A stretch of 64,000 bases of DNA from JAFEBO01 sp050730655 (GCA_050730655.1 JBOHNL010000014.1:496001-560000), one strand, 5' to 3'. Counted from the stretch's first letter, positions 36,695 through 45,115 are shown. Numbers and translations: made by a program. Notes: generated from the letters alone by a model not told the origin.

Positions 36695-37756
36695 ATGGAT
36701 GAGAAGGGAGTCAATTCAGGTATTGCGGCTTCCGGCGACGGAAGCGCATCGGTCAATCCCGTGAGCAGCGGTTCGCGCTTTGACTGGCGCGCGTTCTTCG
36801 CGCACCTGACGACCTTCGTGAGTGTCGCGATCGTCGTCGCGCTCGGCCTGGGCTTTTTGCTCCTGCGTGGCACGATCAAGCAGCGGGCTGAGACAGTGGT
36901 CTCGCGCGAGCCGGCGAAGCTGCGAATCGAGTGGCCCGAGATCAAGCACGTCCGCGCCGCGAACGACAAATCTCCGATTGCAAAGACTCAAACCTGGCTC
37001 GCGCCACAGTTTCAAGAAGAGCTGATGACCGCGGCGACCCGCGCTCTTGGTGCGAACCCCGATCCGCTTTCGCGCGAGCCGCTTGACGCGGTTGGTCTCG
37101 CAATGGAATCGTCGGGCTGGTTTGACGGCCGACCGAGCGTGATTCGCCAGGGTGATTCGGAAATCATCGTCCGCGGCAGCTGGCGTATACCGGCAGCAGT
37201 GGTGCGATCAGAGCCTGCCGCGGCAAAGCCGGGGGACACCGCACCGCGCAACGAGTATCTCGTGAGCTGGGACGGTCGCCCGATGCCGGTAATCTATCCC
37301 GAAGGCCGTTCGGGTTTGTACGTGATCAAAGGATGTTCGCAGAAGCCGGCCCGGAACGCGAATGGCGACCTTGATTTCTCGCAGGTCTGGCCCGGCGAAG
37401 AGTGCACCGCGGGGATCGAGTTGCTGCGCTTGCTCGTCAATCAGGATTGGCGCACGCAGGTTGCGGGCGTTGATGTCGGCGGCTTTCTTGATTCGAAACA
37501 GCTCGTCATCAATACCGTGCACGGCACCAAACTGGTCTGGGGCGGGCGTCCGTCAAAGCCGCTGACCGGTGAATGCGCGACTGCGGCCAAGCTGGGAAAG
37601 ATCGCGGAACTGAACACGCTTTCCAAGCGGATCGATGCGGGACACTCTGAACTCGAGCTTTGGTGGCCGATCAATAAGCCACTGGAAATCGATCGCAGCG
37701 CGACCGCCGAAATCGCAAAACCGGCCACGGCGAGCGCCGAGCCGGCGCATCACTAA
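36695..37756 (+). CDS. ftsQ: FtsQ-like cell division protein
   Basis: 353 aa from the ATG at 36695; the longer in-frame reading overlaps ddl. A cytoplasmic N-terminus (about 1-35) is followed by one membrane helix (about 40-62, FVSVAIVVALGLGFLLL) and a large extracytoplasmic part of about 290 residues with a POTRA-like beginning (AKLRIEWPEIK) and ESSGWFDGRPSVIRQG, similar in layout to the FtsQ beta-domain start. Sequence similarity to FtsQ/DivIB is low; the call rests on topology, length and position directly after ddl. FtsQ bridges early and late divisome proteins. ftsA and ftsZ do not follow. Confidence 0.65.
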   Translation: MDEKGVNSGIAASGDGSASVNPVSSGSRFDWRAFFAHLTTFVSVAIVVALGLGFLLLRGTIKQRAETVVSREPAKLRIEWPEIKHVRAANDKSPIAKTQTWLAPQFQEELMTAATRALGANPDPLSREPLDAVGLAMESSGWFDGRPSVIRQGDSEIIVRGSWRIPAAVVRSEPAAAKPGDTAPRNEYLVSWDGRPMPVIYPEGRSGLYVIKGCSQKPARNANGDLDFSQVWPGEECTAGIELLRLLVNQDWRTQVAGVDVGGFLDSKQLVINTVHGTKLVWGGRPSKPLTGECATAAKLGKIAELNTLSKRIDAGHSELELWWPINKPLEIDRSATAEIAKPATASAEPAHH

Positions 37757-37773
37757 ACTTTGAGCAGGTTTGT

Positions 37774-38817
37774 ATGACCGATGCTTCGCTACAGCCCGAG
37801 CAGCCGCACGGCGAATTTGCGCCTCCTTTGCCGGCAAGCGCGGCAGATCCCGCAAACGCACCATCGAACATCAAGCCGGTGCGCAAGCGCCACCGTCGTC
37901 CGCTGGAGTGGCTCAAATCCGAACTCGCGATCGCCAAGGGCTCCGAATCGGATAAGTGGTCGCATCGAAGGGGCGAACCTCGCAACTTTGCGTTTCTCTG
38001 GGCGATCTTTCTGATGCTCAGTTCGATCATCGCGCTGGGCGTGGTACTCGCCGGCGGGATTGTCACGCTCGATGCGTATCAGCCCCTCTCGCGCGGGCTG
38101 GTTGTCACGCTCGCGATCGGGGTGATGATCTTCTGGCCCTTGATGCGTCTCAATCAGGCGGCACCCGAAGATGGCGCGCCGATAGCTGTGCTCAAAGATC
38201 TCGCCATTGTGCTGATCCCGCTGCAGGCTGTGGTGTGGCCGCAGATGGTGCTTGCGCGCTGGACGCCCGACGTTGTGCTCGCAACTTCGCTTGCGATGAT
38301 TGCGTGGGCGTTCCTGATCGGCGGATTGCTCGCGATCGGAACGCGTTCGAACAGGACGTGGCGGAGCGCGTGGATGGCGACGATCGTCGCTCTTGTAATC
38401 GGCGGAGCGTCGATCTCGATTCTCGCGGGGCAGGTTTCGCCCGACTTGCTTCGGCCGCGCCACGCCGATGCGGCGCCGGCGCTCGTGCTCGCTTCTGGCG
38501 CGGGGCTGGTCGCTGACATCTCCGCGGATCGGTCGTGGTCCGGCAGCTGGGCGCTCGCGATGCCCGAGCATTGGCGCGCGATCTGGTGCACATTTGTGGC
38601 CGCCTCAATCGTGTGGGTTTTGGTGGCGTTGACGATTCGAAGGGATAAATCGGACCTCATGCGACGATTGGTCGCTGCTGGCCCGAGCGAGAACGGCGGC
38701 CTAGATTCACGATTAGATTCGAGGCCGGATTCGAAGTTTGATTCAAGGCCCGACTCGGGTTTGGAAACTACGATGAGGCTTGATCCCGATTCGAAGATTG
38801 AACAAAGCAAGAACTAG
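37774..38817 (+). CDS. Multi-pass membrane protein of unknown function with DS repeats
   Basis: 347 aa, not recognised. A Pro/Ala-rich cytoplasmic N-terminus (about 1-60, with a basic KRHRRP patch) is followed by six or seven membrane helices (about 68-290). The charged C-terminal tail carries five 4-residue repeats (LDSR, LDSR, PDSK, FDSR, PDSG) and a diverged copy. The start lies 17 bp after ftsQ, so it probably belongs to the mur/fts transcript and may have an envelope role. The repeat tail is encoded by 12-bp DNA repeats at 38701-38760 and could vary in length between strains. Confidence 0.6.
   Translation: MTDASLQPEQPHGEFAPPLPASAADPANAPSNIKPVRKRHRRPLEWLKSELAIAKGSESDKWSHRRGEPRNFAFLWAIFLMLSSIIALGVVLAGGIVTLDAYQPLSRGLVVTLAIGVMIFWPLMRLNQAAPEDGAPIAVLKDLAIVLIPLQAVVWPQMVLARWTPDVVLATSLAMIAWAFLIGGLLAIGTRSNRTWRSAWMATIVALVIGGASISILAGQVSPDLLRPRHADAAPALVLASGAGLVADISADRSWSGSWALAMPEHWRAIWCTFVAASIVWVLVALTIRRDKSDLMRRLVAAGPSENGGLDSRLDSRPDSKFDSRPDSGLETTMRLDPDSKIEQSKN
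38701..38760 (+). repeat. Five tandem 12-bp coding repeats
   Basis: Units such as TTAGATTCGAGG and CCGGATTCGAAG keep a GATTC core at a strict 12-bp period and encode the 4-residue repeat x-D-S-[R/K/G] near the C-terminus of the membrane protein. Confidence 0.7.
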
Positions 38818-38882
38818 CCCGGTATGCGCTTCGGAGAGACGCCGAGCGAAGGGCCTGATCCGTTTGCGAATGGAAATTAGAG

Positions 38883-39347
38883 ATGGAACTGCTGAGCAAA
38901 CCTGAAAAAGAGCAACTCGACCAGCGACTTGGGTACCTGATCGCCAATCGGCCGGTCATTTCGAAGCGAATCGCGGAAGCACGCGAGCTTGGCGATCTCA
39001 AGGAAAACGGCGATTACCACGCCGCCCGAGAGCAGCAGGGGATCGAGGAGGCCGAGATCCGCCGCCTCGAGCAGCGTCTTGCACAAGTGAAAGTCATCGA
39101 CGACGCGATGCAGAAAGCCGCCGGTGGCACCGTTTTCATCGGCTCCGCGGTGAAGATGAAAGATCTCGATGATGACGACGTCGACATGTACAAGCTCGTC
39201 GGTGAGTCATCCGGAGCGGGCGATTACGTCGAAGTCACCGCGAACAGCCCGATGGGCGAAGCGATGATGAAGGCCCGGGTCGGCGATGTCATTCGAGTGA
39301 GCGCGCCGCGTGGGACGAAGCGCTTCGAGATTCTTGAAATCTCGTAA
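38883..39347 (+). CDS. greA: Transcription elongation factor GreA
   Basis: 154 aa, the normal length. The N-terminal coiled-coil has the acidic tip motif GDLKENGDYHAAREQQ (about 38-53), whose Asp/Glu residues insert into the RNA polymerase secondary channel and stimulate transcript cleavage. The C-terminal FKBP-like domain ends with SPMGEAMMKARVGDVIRVSAPRGTKRFEILEI. It is probably transcribed from its own promoter in the 65 bp after the membrane protein gene. An inverted-repeat element starts 11 bp past the stop and may act as its terminator. Confidence 0.95.
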   Translation: MELLSKPEKEQLDQRLGYLIANRPVISKRIAEARELGDLKENGDYHAAREQQGIEEAEIRRLEQRLAQVKVIDDAMQKAAGGTVFIGSAVKMKDLDDDDVDMYKLVGESSGAGDYVEVTANSPMGEAMMKARVGDVIRVSAPRGTKRFEILEIS

Positions 39348-39357
39348 GACGAAATCA

Positions 39358-39468
39358 TTCACCGCAGAGACACAGAGGCACGGAGAGGAATTGGAGTGCG
39401 TTGAATCGCATTTCCGAATCCTCTCAATTGTCTTTTTCTTCTCTGTGCCTCTGTGTATGTGTGGTGAA
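39358..39468. repeat. 111-bp element with 33-bp imperfect inverted repeats
   Basis: Arms 39358-39390 and 39436-39468 agree at 28 of 33 positions (core CACAGAGGCAC). The arms themselves show an 8-bp rhythm: CAGAGACA, CAGAGGCA, CGGAGAGG. The 45-bp centre holds no gene. It sits between the convergent greA and LOG genes. The same GGCAC core occurs in the repeats at 14277-14735 and 23745-23935. Confidence 0.65.
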
Positions 39469-39483
39469 CTGCCATTTCCGAGC

Positions 39484-40311
39484 TTATTCCCAAAGCATCC
39501 AAGACCGCTTCGGAACGTTCTTACGGCGTTCCGCACTCGCTTCGACGCCCTTCCACAACATCGATTCGACCTCGTCCGGTGAGTCGGTCACCGAGAACAG
39601 ATCGATATCTTCGTTGTTAATGGTGCGTCCATCAACAAGGCGGCACTTCATGAATTCGATCAGCGGTTCCCAGTACTTGCGACCCACGAGCACGAGCGGA
39701 AAGCTTTCGACCTTCTTGGTCTGCACAAGCGTGAGCACTTCGAAGAATTCATCGAGAGTGCCGAAGCCGCCCGGCATGATCACGAATCCGTACGAGTACT
39801 TCACAAGCATGACCTTGCGGATGAAGAAGTAGCGGAACTCCACGAACTTGTCCACGTAGGGATTCGGCTCTTGTTCCTGAGGCAGGATGATGTTGCAGCC
39901 GATGCTCGCGCCGCCCGCTTCTTTCGCGCCGCGGTTTGCAGCTTCCATGATGCCCGGGCCGCCACCCGTCATGGTGGTGAGGCCGAGCTTGGCGATCCGG
40001 GCGCCGATCTGGCGCGCGAGGTCGTAGTACATGTGATCCGGTGCGAAACGAGCCGAGCCAAAGACCGTCACGCACGGCCCGACAAAGTGCAGAGCTCGAA
40101 ACCCGCGCAGGAACTCGGCCGAGATGCGGAAGATCCGAAGCAGTTCCGATGTGCGGCTCAGCGGTCCCGACAGAAACTCGCGTGCGTCGCGAGTTGAGGC
40201 GCTCTTCCCCCAAGCCGTCCCGGTCGCGGGGGCCCCAAGCGGGGCATTGCCGGAAATTACGGGCTCCGGGACGTGGGGGAGGGATTGCAGCAGGTCGGGG
40301 TTTTCGGGCAT
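39484..40311 (-). CDS. LOG-family protein (nucleoside 5'-monophosphate phosphoribohydrolase-like)
   Basis: 275 aa from the ATG at 40311; an in-frame TTG at 40353 would add 14 residues. It carries the two LOG motifs: GGGPGIMEAANRGAKEAGG and PGGFGTLDEFFEVLTLVQ, the PGG-x-GT-x-x-E signature. The N-terminal 60 residues are Pro-rich and not conserved. Bacterial LOG proteins cleave nucleoside monophosphates (cytokinin ribotides in some organisms) to free base and ribose phosphate; the physiological substrate here is unknown. Neighbours give no hint. Confidence 0.88.
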   Translation of the reverse strand: MPENPDLLQSLPHVPEPVISGNAPLGAPATGTAWGKSASTRDAREFLSGPLSRTSELLRIFRISAEFLRGFRALHFVGPCVTVFGSARFAPDHMYYDLARQIGARIAKLGLTTMTGGGPGIMEAANRGAKEAGGASIGCNIILPQEQEPNPYVDKFVEFRYFFIRKVMLVKYSYGFVIMPGGFGTLDEFFEVLTLVQTKKVESFPLVLVGRKYWEPLIEFMKCRLVDGRTINNEDIDLFSVTDSPDEVESMLWKGVEASAERRKNVPKRSWMLWE

Positions 40312-40394
40312 TTGGGGGGTTCTCTGGCTCAATGTAGCGGAAGACCGAACCAAGCGGGTTGCCCCAGCGAAGAAGCAGGGGTATGTTTTTGAGA

Positions 40395-41243
40395 ATGAAT
40401 TCTCATTTTCGACAAGCGAATGACAGAAGCGGGTGCCGATCGGTACCCGCCGGGTTCACGCTGATCGAACTGCTCGTGGTGATCGCCGTGATCGCGACGC
40501 TCATCGGTCTGCTCCTGCCCGCGCTCGGCCAGGCTAGAAAATCGGCCCGCACGCTCGTATGTATGAGCAACATCCGCCAGATCGAAGTGGCACACTCGCT
40601 CTACGCCGACACATACAAGGGCGCGTTTGTCGACGCCGGGCTCGCGCACGGTGGAGCGCCCAATCTGGCCTCGATTCAGGGCTCTTGGATCAATACCCTC
40701 AAACCCTTTTACGGCGGGACCGTGAACGTCCGCTCCCCCGTTGATAAAAGCGAGTTCTGGGCGACCTCGCAGGGCGGCACCGATCCCGGATACACGCTCG
40801 ATGAATTTACGGCGCTGCTCGCGGCAGGCAAGACCGCGCCGCTCACCGCGCTGGCGCGCTGGACCAGCTACGGATTGAACGAGTGGCTGACGACCAGCAC
40901 GCGCCCGGGACTCGAACCGCGCGAGCCGTTCAACAACCTGAACAAAATCGATTCGCCCTCGACGTCGGTTCACTTCCTGCAGATGACCCAAGCGCAGACC
41001 GCCTCCGCGAAGTATGCCAAGAGCGATCACGTTCACAGCGCGGAATGGAGCGACGGACCGCCCGATTCCGCTCCGACGATCGCGAATTCCCAGATGGACC
41101 TCGCGGCTCACGGCGGAAAGCCCAACACCTGGAACGGGCTGGCAAACTACGGCTACCTCGACGGGCACGCGGCGACGCTGCGATTCAAGGACGTTTACAC
41201 GGATTACGACCATAACCGGTTTTACCCGCCGGTCGCGCATTGA
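40395..41243 (+). CDS. Prepilin-type secreted protein with N-methylation motif
   Basis: 282 aa from the ATG at 40395; an ATG at 40383 is an equal choice. After a short leader the type IV prepilin motif G-FTLIELLVVIAVIATLIGLLLPAL appears, so it should be cut and methylated by PilD and assembled or held at the membrane. The rest follows a planctomycete pseudopilin pattern: QARKSARTLVCMSNIRQI and, near the C-terminus, NYGYLDGHAATLRFKDVYTDYDHNRFYPP, similar to the H-x9-DG type ending. These proteins are numerous in planctomycetes and lack an assigned role. It is followed at 18 bp by a secreted dockerin-type protein. Confidence 0.8.
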   Translation: MNSHFRQANDRSGCRSVPAGFTLIELLVVIAVIATLIGLLLPALGQARKSARTLVCMSNIRQIEVAHSLYADTYKGAFVDAGLAHGGAPNLASIQGSWINTLKPFYGGTVNVRSPVDKSEFWATSQGGTDPGYTLDEFTALLAAGKTAPLTALARWTSYGLNEWLTTSTRPGLEPREPFNNLNKIDSPSTSVHFLQMTQAQTASAKYAKSDHVHSAEWSDGPPDSAPTIANSQMDLAAHGGKPNTWNGLANYGYLDGHAATLRFKDVYTDYDHNRFYPPVAH

Positions 41244-41261
41244 TTCTGGAGAAACACGCCC

Positions 41262-42107
41262 ATGAGAATTTCGCGAACTGTCCGATTCCTTTCCCTCGCT
41301 TGGCTTCTGGCGGCGATGGTCCCCGCTGTTGCCCGCGCCCAGCACCTGATCGACGTCGCCATCGGTCAATCGCAGGGGAGGATCGCCACCGGTGTGTTCG
41401 AGGTCCAAGGGGCGAGCGTCGCGCCACTGCTCTCGCAGAGGGTCTTCATCGCCTCGTTCGGGGATTTTCCGAATTTCACCAGCAACCCCGGCTTTGATTC
41501 GCTAGTCGGCGCTTTCCAGGGCGGGAGCCAGATCGGGTTCAACATCGTCAAGGCCCTGCGCAAGTGGAATGGAACTTCTTTTCCGCAGGATTCGAGCGGT
41601 ATTCCGCCTGAACTCATCCAGATCAAACTGGGGCCGGTCGCCAATACGCGCGTGACCCCAACGACGGACATGTTCGTTGCCGGTTTCGGACTTTCGGTCA
41701 GCAATGGCGGCAACAACATCGGCGAATATCACCATCACCCGGGCTTCACCCTGCTCGATCCGGCGTCGGACGGACTTTATTTGCTCGAGATGGAACTTTG
41801 GTCCACGCAGTCGGGCCTGGCGAACAGCTTGCCGTACTGGATGGTGTTTTCGCAGAACGCCAGCGAGGACAATCTTCACGCAGCCGCATCCTGGGCTCGT
41901 GCAAATCTATGGCAGCCGACCTGCGCCGCGGACCTGAACAATGACGGCCTCGTTGACGACACCGATTTCGTCGCGTTCGTAGGCGCGTACAACTATTTGT
42001 TGTGCGATCCGCCCGGCTGCCCTGCCGACTTGAACGGGGATTGGGCGGTCGATGACGCCGATTTCGTTCTCTTCGCGCAGCAATACGACCAGTTGATTTG
42101 CCCGTGA
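41262..42107 (+). CDS. Secreted protein with His motif and two dockerin-like calcium repeats
   Basis: 281 aa. A signal peptide (about 1-26, ending VARAQ) leads to a beta-rich domain of about 200 residues containing GEYHHHPGFTLL. The C-terminus has two EF-hand-like dockerin repeats: DLNNDGLVDDTDF and DLNGDWAVDDADF, each followed by a short helix. The passenger is related to the next gene product (same order: an N-terminal strand, KWNGTSF / VWNGSNF, a His-Pro motif, and SLPYWMVFSQNASEDNL / SDPFFIVFGVNATDDQI), but there the C-terminus is a membrane-sorting tail instead. Dockerins bind cohesins on cell surfaces; no cohesin is visible here. Confidence 0.75.
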   Translation: MRISRTVRFLSLAWLLAAMVPAVARAQHLIDVAIGQSQGRIATGVFEVQGASVAPLLSQRVFIASFGDFPNFTSNPGFDSLVGAFQGGSQIGFNIVKALRKWNGTSFPQDSSGIPPELIQIKLGPVANTRVTPTTDMFVAGFGLSVSNGGNNIGEYHHHPGFTLLDPASDGLYLLEMELWSTQSGLANSLPYWMVFSQNASEDNLHAAASWARANLWQPTCAADLNNDGLVDDTDFVAFVGAYNYLLCDPPGCPADLNGDWAVDDADFVLFAQQYDQLICP

Positions 42108-42179
42108 TCCGACTTCCCCGGGGGCTTTGCCGCGCCGCCCTCGGACTTTGTTGTTCTGCGGCCTGAGGAGATCCGAGAA

Positions 42180-42857
42180 ATGAGTAAGAGCGTACGTGTG
42201 ATCGGCGGCCTGTGTGCGGCGGCCGCCATCGGCGGGAACATCGCGTTGGCCGATGACATCGATCTTCGGATTGTCGGCGGGAAAATCCAGACGCATCTCG
42301 TGAGCGAGATCGGCGTTCCGCTCGGTCCGTCCCGCGTGTTCGGCGGCGGGTTCGCGGAAGTCTCCGGACAGTGGTTTGCCGATGATCCGGGCTTCCAGGT
42401 TGCTCCCGGCCAGTTGAATTCAGGCGGCAATCTTCTCGTCGCGTTCACCCAAGCCATGCGGGTGTGGAACGGGAGCAACTTCGCGACGATCGCCGCCAAC
42501 TCCGTCACGGCGACGTACGGAATCCCCTCGAACACGATCACCACTCCGTTCACCGACATGGTGACCGCAAATCTTCTTCTCCCGGTTCAAGCCGGCGGCG
42601 GGCTGCACGAGCATCCGGATTTGGAACTCAATGTGGCGCCGGGCAATAACGACCCAGCTTTTTATCTGGTGACGGGGCGTTTATCGTACGCGGGCGTGCA
42701 GGATTCCGATCCTTTCTTCATCGTTTTTGGCGTGAACGCGACCGACGATCAGATCGGTGAAATCCAGGATTGGGTCAATACGAATCTGGTTCCGGCGCCT
42801 GCGGCACTTTCCTTGTTCATGGGGATCGGCGTTTTGGCGGCGCGTCGCCGGCGCTAA
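42180..42857 (+). CDS. Exported protein with His motif and PEP-CTERM-like tail, paralogue of the preceding gene
   Basis: 225 aa. Signal peptide about 1-24 (ending NIALAD). The passenger shares layout and motifs with the product of the gene at 41262: VWNGSNF, GLHEHPDLELN and DPFFIVFGVNATDDQIGEIQDWVNTNL. The C-terminus is VPAPAALSLFMGIGVLAA then RRRR, a PEP-CTERM-like anchor without Glu. The HEHPD motif could bind a metal, but that is inference. A strong terminator follows the gene, so it is transcriptionally separate from the ABC genes 130 bp downstream. Confidence 0.75.
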   Translation: MSKSVRVIGGLCAAAAIGGNIALADDIDLRIVGGKIQTHLVSEIGVPLGPSRVFGGGFAEVSGQWFADDPGFQVAPGQLNSGGNLLVAFTQAMRVWNGSNFATIAANSVTATYGIPSNTITTPFTDMVTANLLLPVQAGGGLHEHPDLELNVAPGNNDPAFYLVTGRLSYAGVQDSDPFFIVFGVNATDDQIGEIQDWVNTNLVPAPAALSLFMGIGVLAARRRR

Positions 42858-42919
42858 GGCGACTTTCTCAATGTCGAACCCCGCCCCGCAGAGGAGGATG
42901 TCGGCAATCGATGTAAGTG

Positions 42920-42964
42920 CCCCGCGCCCGGACAGCCCAGCCCCGGGCGCGGGGTTACTCTTTT
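42920..42964 (+). terminator. Rho-independent terminator before the ABC operon
   Basis: A perfect 12-bp stem CCCCGCGCCCGG / CCGGGCGCGGGG with an 11-base loop is followed by TTACTCTTTT. It ends 26 bp before the ABC ATPase gene. Confidence 0.8.
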
Positions 42965-42990
42965 GTGACTGGGCGCATTTGGATCGCTGA

Positions 42991-43695
42991 ATGACGAACA
43001 CACTTCCACACGATCGTTCACAACCTGCGCTCGAGATTGTCGACTTGCACTTCGGCTACGGCGGCGCGGGCGGCTTCGAGATCGGCGTTCCATCGATGCA
43101 ACTGGCTGCGGGCGAGCAGGTGCTGTTGACCGGCGGTTCGGGCACGGGCAAGAGCACCGTTCTGCAGATCATCGCGGGGCTTGTCGATCCGCAGCGCGGA
43201 TCGGTGCGGGTTGCGGGGAAGGACATGCATTCAATGCACGGCGCGGCACGCGATCGGTTTCGGGGCGCGCACATCGGCATGATTTTCCAGACCTTCAATC
43301 TGCTGCAAGGGTTTAGCGCGCTCGAGAACGTCTTGGCGGCGTTGATGTTCGGAGATCTGCAGCGAAATGAGCGTCGCTCACATGGACTGGCGCTGCTAAA
43401 GACTCTCGGAATTATCAAGCCGGATGCGCTTGTTGAAACCATGTCGGTCGGACAACAGCAGCGTGTTGCCGTTGCGCGGGCAGTTGCGTGCCGCCCGGCG
43501 CTGGTGCTTGCGGATGAGCCAACGGCAAGCCTTGATCCGGAGAACTCTGCGGCGGCGATCGAGTTGATTCAGCGAACGTGCTCGGAATCGGGCGCCGCGC
43601 TGCTCTGCACGAGCCACGACCCGGCGATGAAGGTGCGATTCACTCGGGTTGAATCGCTCGATGCGCTGCGGCATCCGATTGGAGCCGGCGCATGA
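42991..43695 (+). CDS. ABC transporter ATP-binding protein (LolD/MacB type)
   Basis: 234 aa. Walker A GGSGTGKST (about 48-56), a Q-loop at MIFQTFNLLQGF, ABC signature MSVGQQQRVAVARA, Walker B LVLADEPTAS and the switch His in CTSHDP. The FNLLQGFSALENVLAALMFG stretch is typical of the LolD/MacB/FtsE group, which drives mechanotransmission rather than classic import. It is translationally coupled to the permease (ATGA overlap at 43692). There is no periplasmic binding protein gene; the DUF3299 gene closes the operon. Confidence 0.93.
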   Translation: MTNTLPHDRSQPALEIVDLHFGYGGAGGFEIGVPSMQLAAGEQVLLTGGSGTGKSTVLQIIAGLVDPQRGSVRVAGKDMHSMHGAARDRFRGAHIGMIFQTFNLLQGFSALENVLAALMFGDLQRNERRSHGLALLKTLGIIKPDALVETMSVGQQQRVAVARAVACRPALVLADEPTASLDPENSAAAIELIQRTCSESGAALLCTSHDPAMKVRFTRVESLDALRHPIGAGA

Positions 43696-45062
43696 ACGAC
43701 TTCACGATCATCCGGCGCAGCCTGGCGGCACGCAAACTCAGCACGATCTTCACTTCGCTGTCCGTTGCGGTCGCGGTCGCGCTCATGCTGGTCCTGCTCA
43801 TGATGCGCGATAGCGGGCGTGCCGCGTTCGAGCGAGGCAGCGGCAACATGCACCTGCTTGTGAGCGCCGACAGCGATCCGTTGACCGGCATTTTGAATTC
43901 AGTGTTTCTTGCCGCGCCGCCACGGCGCCCGGTCGAGCATGCGAAATTCGAGCAGCTTGCATCGAGAGCGCCTTGGGATTTCTTCATCCCAACGCAGATC
44001 GGTGACAGCTACGAGGGTCTTCCGGTCTTCGCGACAACGCCGGAGTTCTTTACCAAGTTCAAGCCCGATCCGGTCGAGCCTTGGAAGCTGAAGTCGGGCC
44101 GCTTTTTCGACAAAAACTTCGAGGTCGTTCTCGGCGCTCGGGCTGCGGAAGCCACCGGCTTGAAACTCGGCGATAAGATCGCGCTCACGCACGGCATGCC
44201 CAAGACTCGCGCGCAGATCGAAGAAGAGGGCAGCACCGGAGACGCACCCGCCCCGCACGTCCACGCCGAGTACAAGTTCGAAGTCGTCGGAATCCTCGAG
44301 CCGACTGGCGGCGCGCACGATCGCGCGATCATCACCGGAATCACGAGCGCCTGGATTCTCCACGCCCACGACCGGCACGAAAAGGAAGAGGCGGAAGAAG
44401 AAGCCGCGAAGCGTGCCCAGCCGGGAGCCGCCGCGTCAGAAGAACACGATCACGAACATGAGCCGCTCACGACAGAAGCGGACTTGATCGACTCGGATCG
44501 CAAGATCACGGGTATCTACGCACGGCTCGCAACGCGTGCGGGCTCGGATACTCCCGCGAATCTGCCGCAGGTCTTCAGCATGCTTCGCGCCGATCCGACG
44601 ATCACGGTCGCGCAGCCGACGCAGGAGATCAACAAGCTTTTCAGGATCGTCGGCAGCGTGGACCAGATTCTGATTGCGATGGCGCTCGTCGTCGCCGCGA
44701 GTTCGGGTATCTCGATTTTGCTGGCGCTCTACAACTCGATGGAGCAGCGCCGGCGGCAAATCGCGGTCTTGCGCGTGCTCGGCGCGAGCGCCGGTCGCAT
44801 CTTCCGACTGGTCCTAGCCGAGTCCCTCATGCTTGGCGCAATCGGTGCCGCCTTCGGCGTTGCCGCGGCATTGATCGGGGCCCGAATCGTCGCTGCCGAG
44901 ATGAAAGCCCGCCTTGGGCTGGTTATCGAGCCGTCGATCGCCCCAATGATGGGGGTGTATGTGGTAGGCGGTGCCATTCTGCTGGCGGGAATTGCTGGCC
45001 TTTTGCCCGCGATTGTGGCGTATCGAACAAGCGTTGCGAAGAATCTGAGACCGTTGGGATAG
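43692..45062 (+). CDS. FtsX/MacB-type ABC permease with a His/Glu-rich extracytoplasmic loop
   Basis: 456 aa. One membrane helix near the N-terminus (about 20-38), a large extracytoplasmic domain (about 39-310) and three C-terminal helices with the FtsX-like segment LALYNSMEQRRRQIAVLRVLGAS. The unusual part is the loop at about 190-260: APHVHAEYKFE, then HAHDRHEKEEAEEEAAKRA and EEHDHEHEP, a dense His/Asp/Glu stretch like those that bind Zn, Cu or Ni. The partner ATPase overlaps its start and a DUF3299 gene follows. MacB-type systems move lipoproteins, toxins or peptides; metal handling is suggested here by composition. Confidence 0.85.
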   Translation: MNDFTIIRRSLAARKLSTIFTSLSVAVAVALMLVLLMMRDSGRAAFERGSGNMHLLVSADSDPLTGILNSVFLAAPPRRPVEHAKFEQLASRAPWDFFIPTQIGDSYEGLPVFATTPEFFTKFKPDPVEPWKLKSGRFFDKNFEVVLGARAAEATGLKLGDKIALTHGMPKTRAQIEEEGSTGDAPAPHVHAEYKFEVVGILEPTGGAHDRAIITGITSAWILHAHDRHEKEEAEEEAAKRAQPGAAASEEHDHEHEPLTTEADLIDSDRKITGIYARLATRAGSDTPANLPQVFSMLRADPTITVAQPTQEINKLFRIVGSVDQILIAMALVVAASSGISILLALYNSMEQRRRQIAVLRVLGASAGRIFRLVLAESLMLGAIGAAFGVAAALIGARIVAAEMKARLGLVIEPSIAPMMGVYVVGGAILLAGIAGLLPAIVAYRTSVAKNLRPLG

Positions 45063-45115
45063 CAAGTAGGTTTCGCGAGAAATTGGCCGCGGACTCCTGT
45101 GGCCGGAGCGATCGA

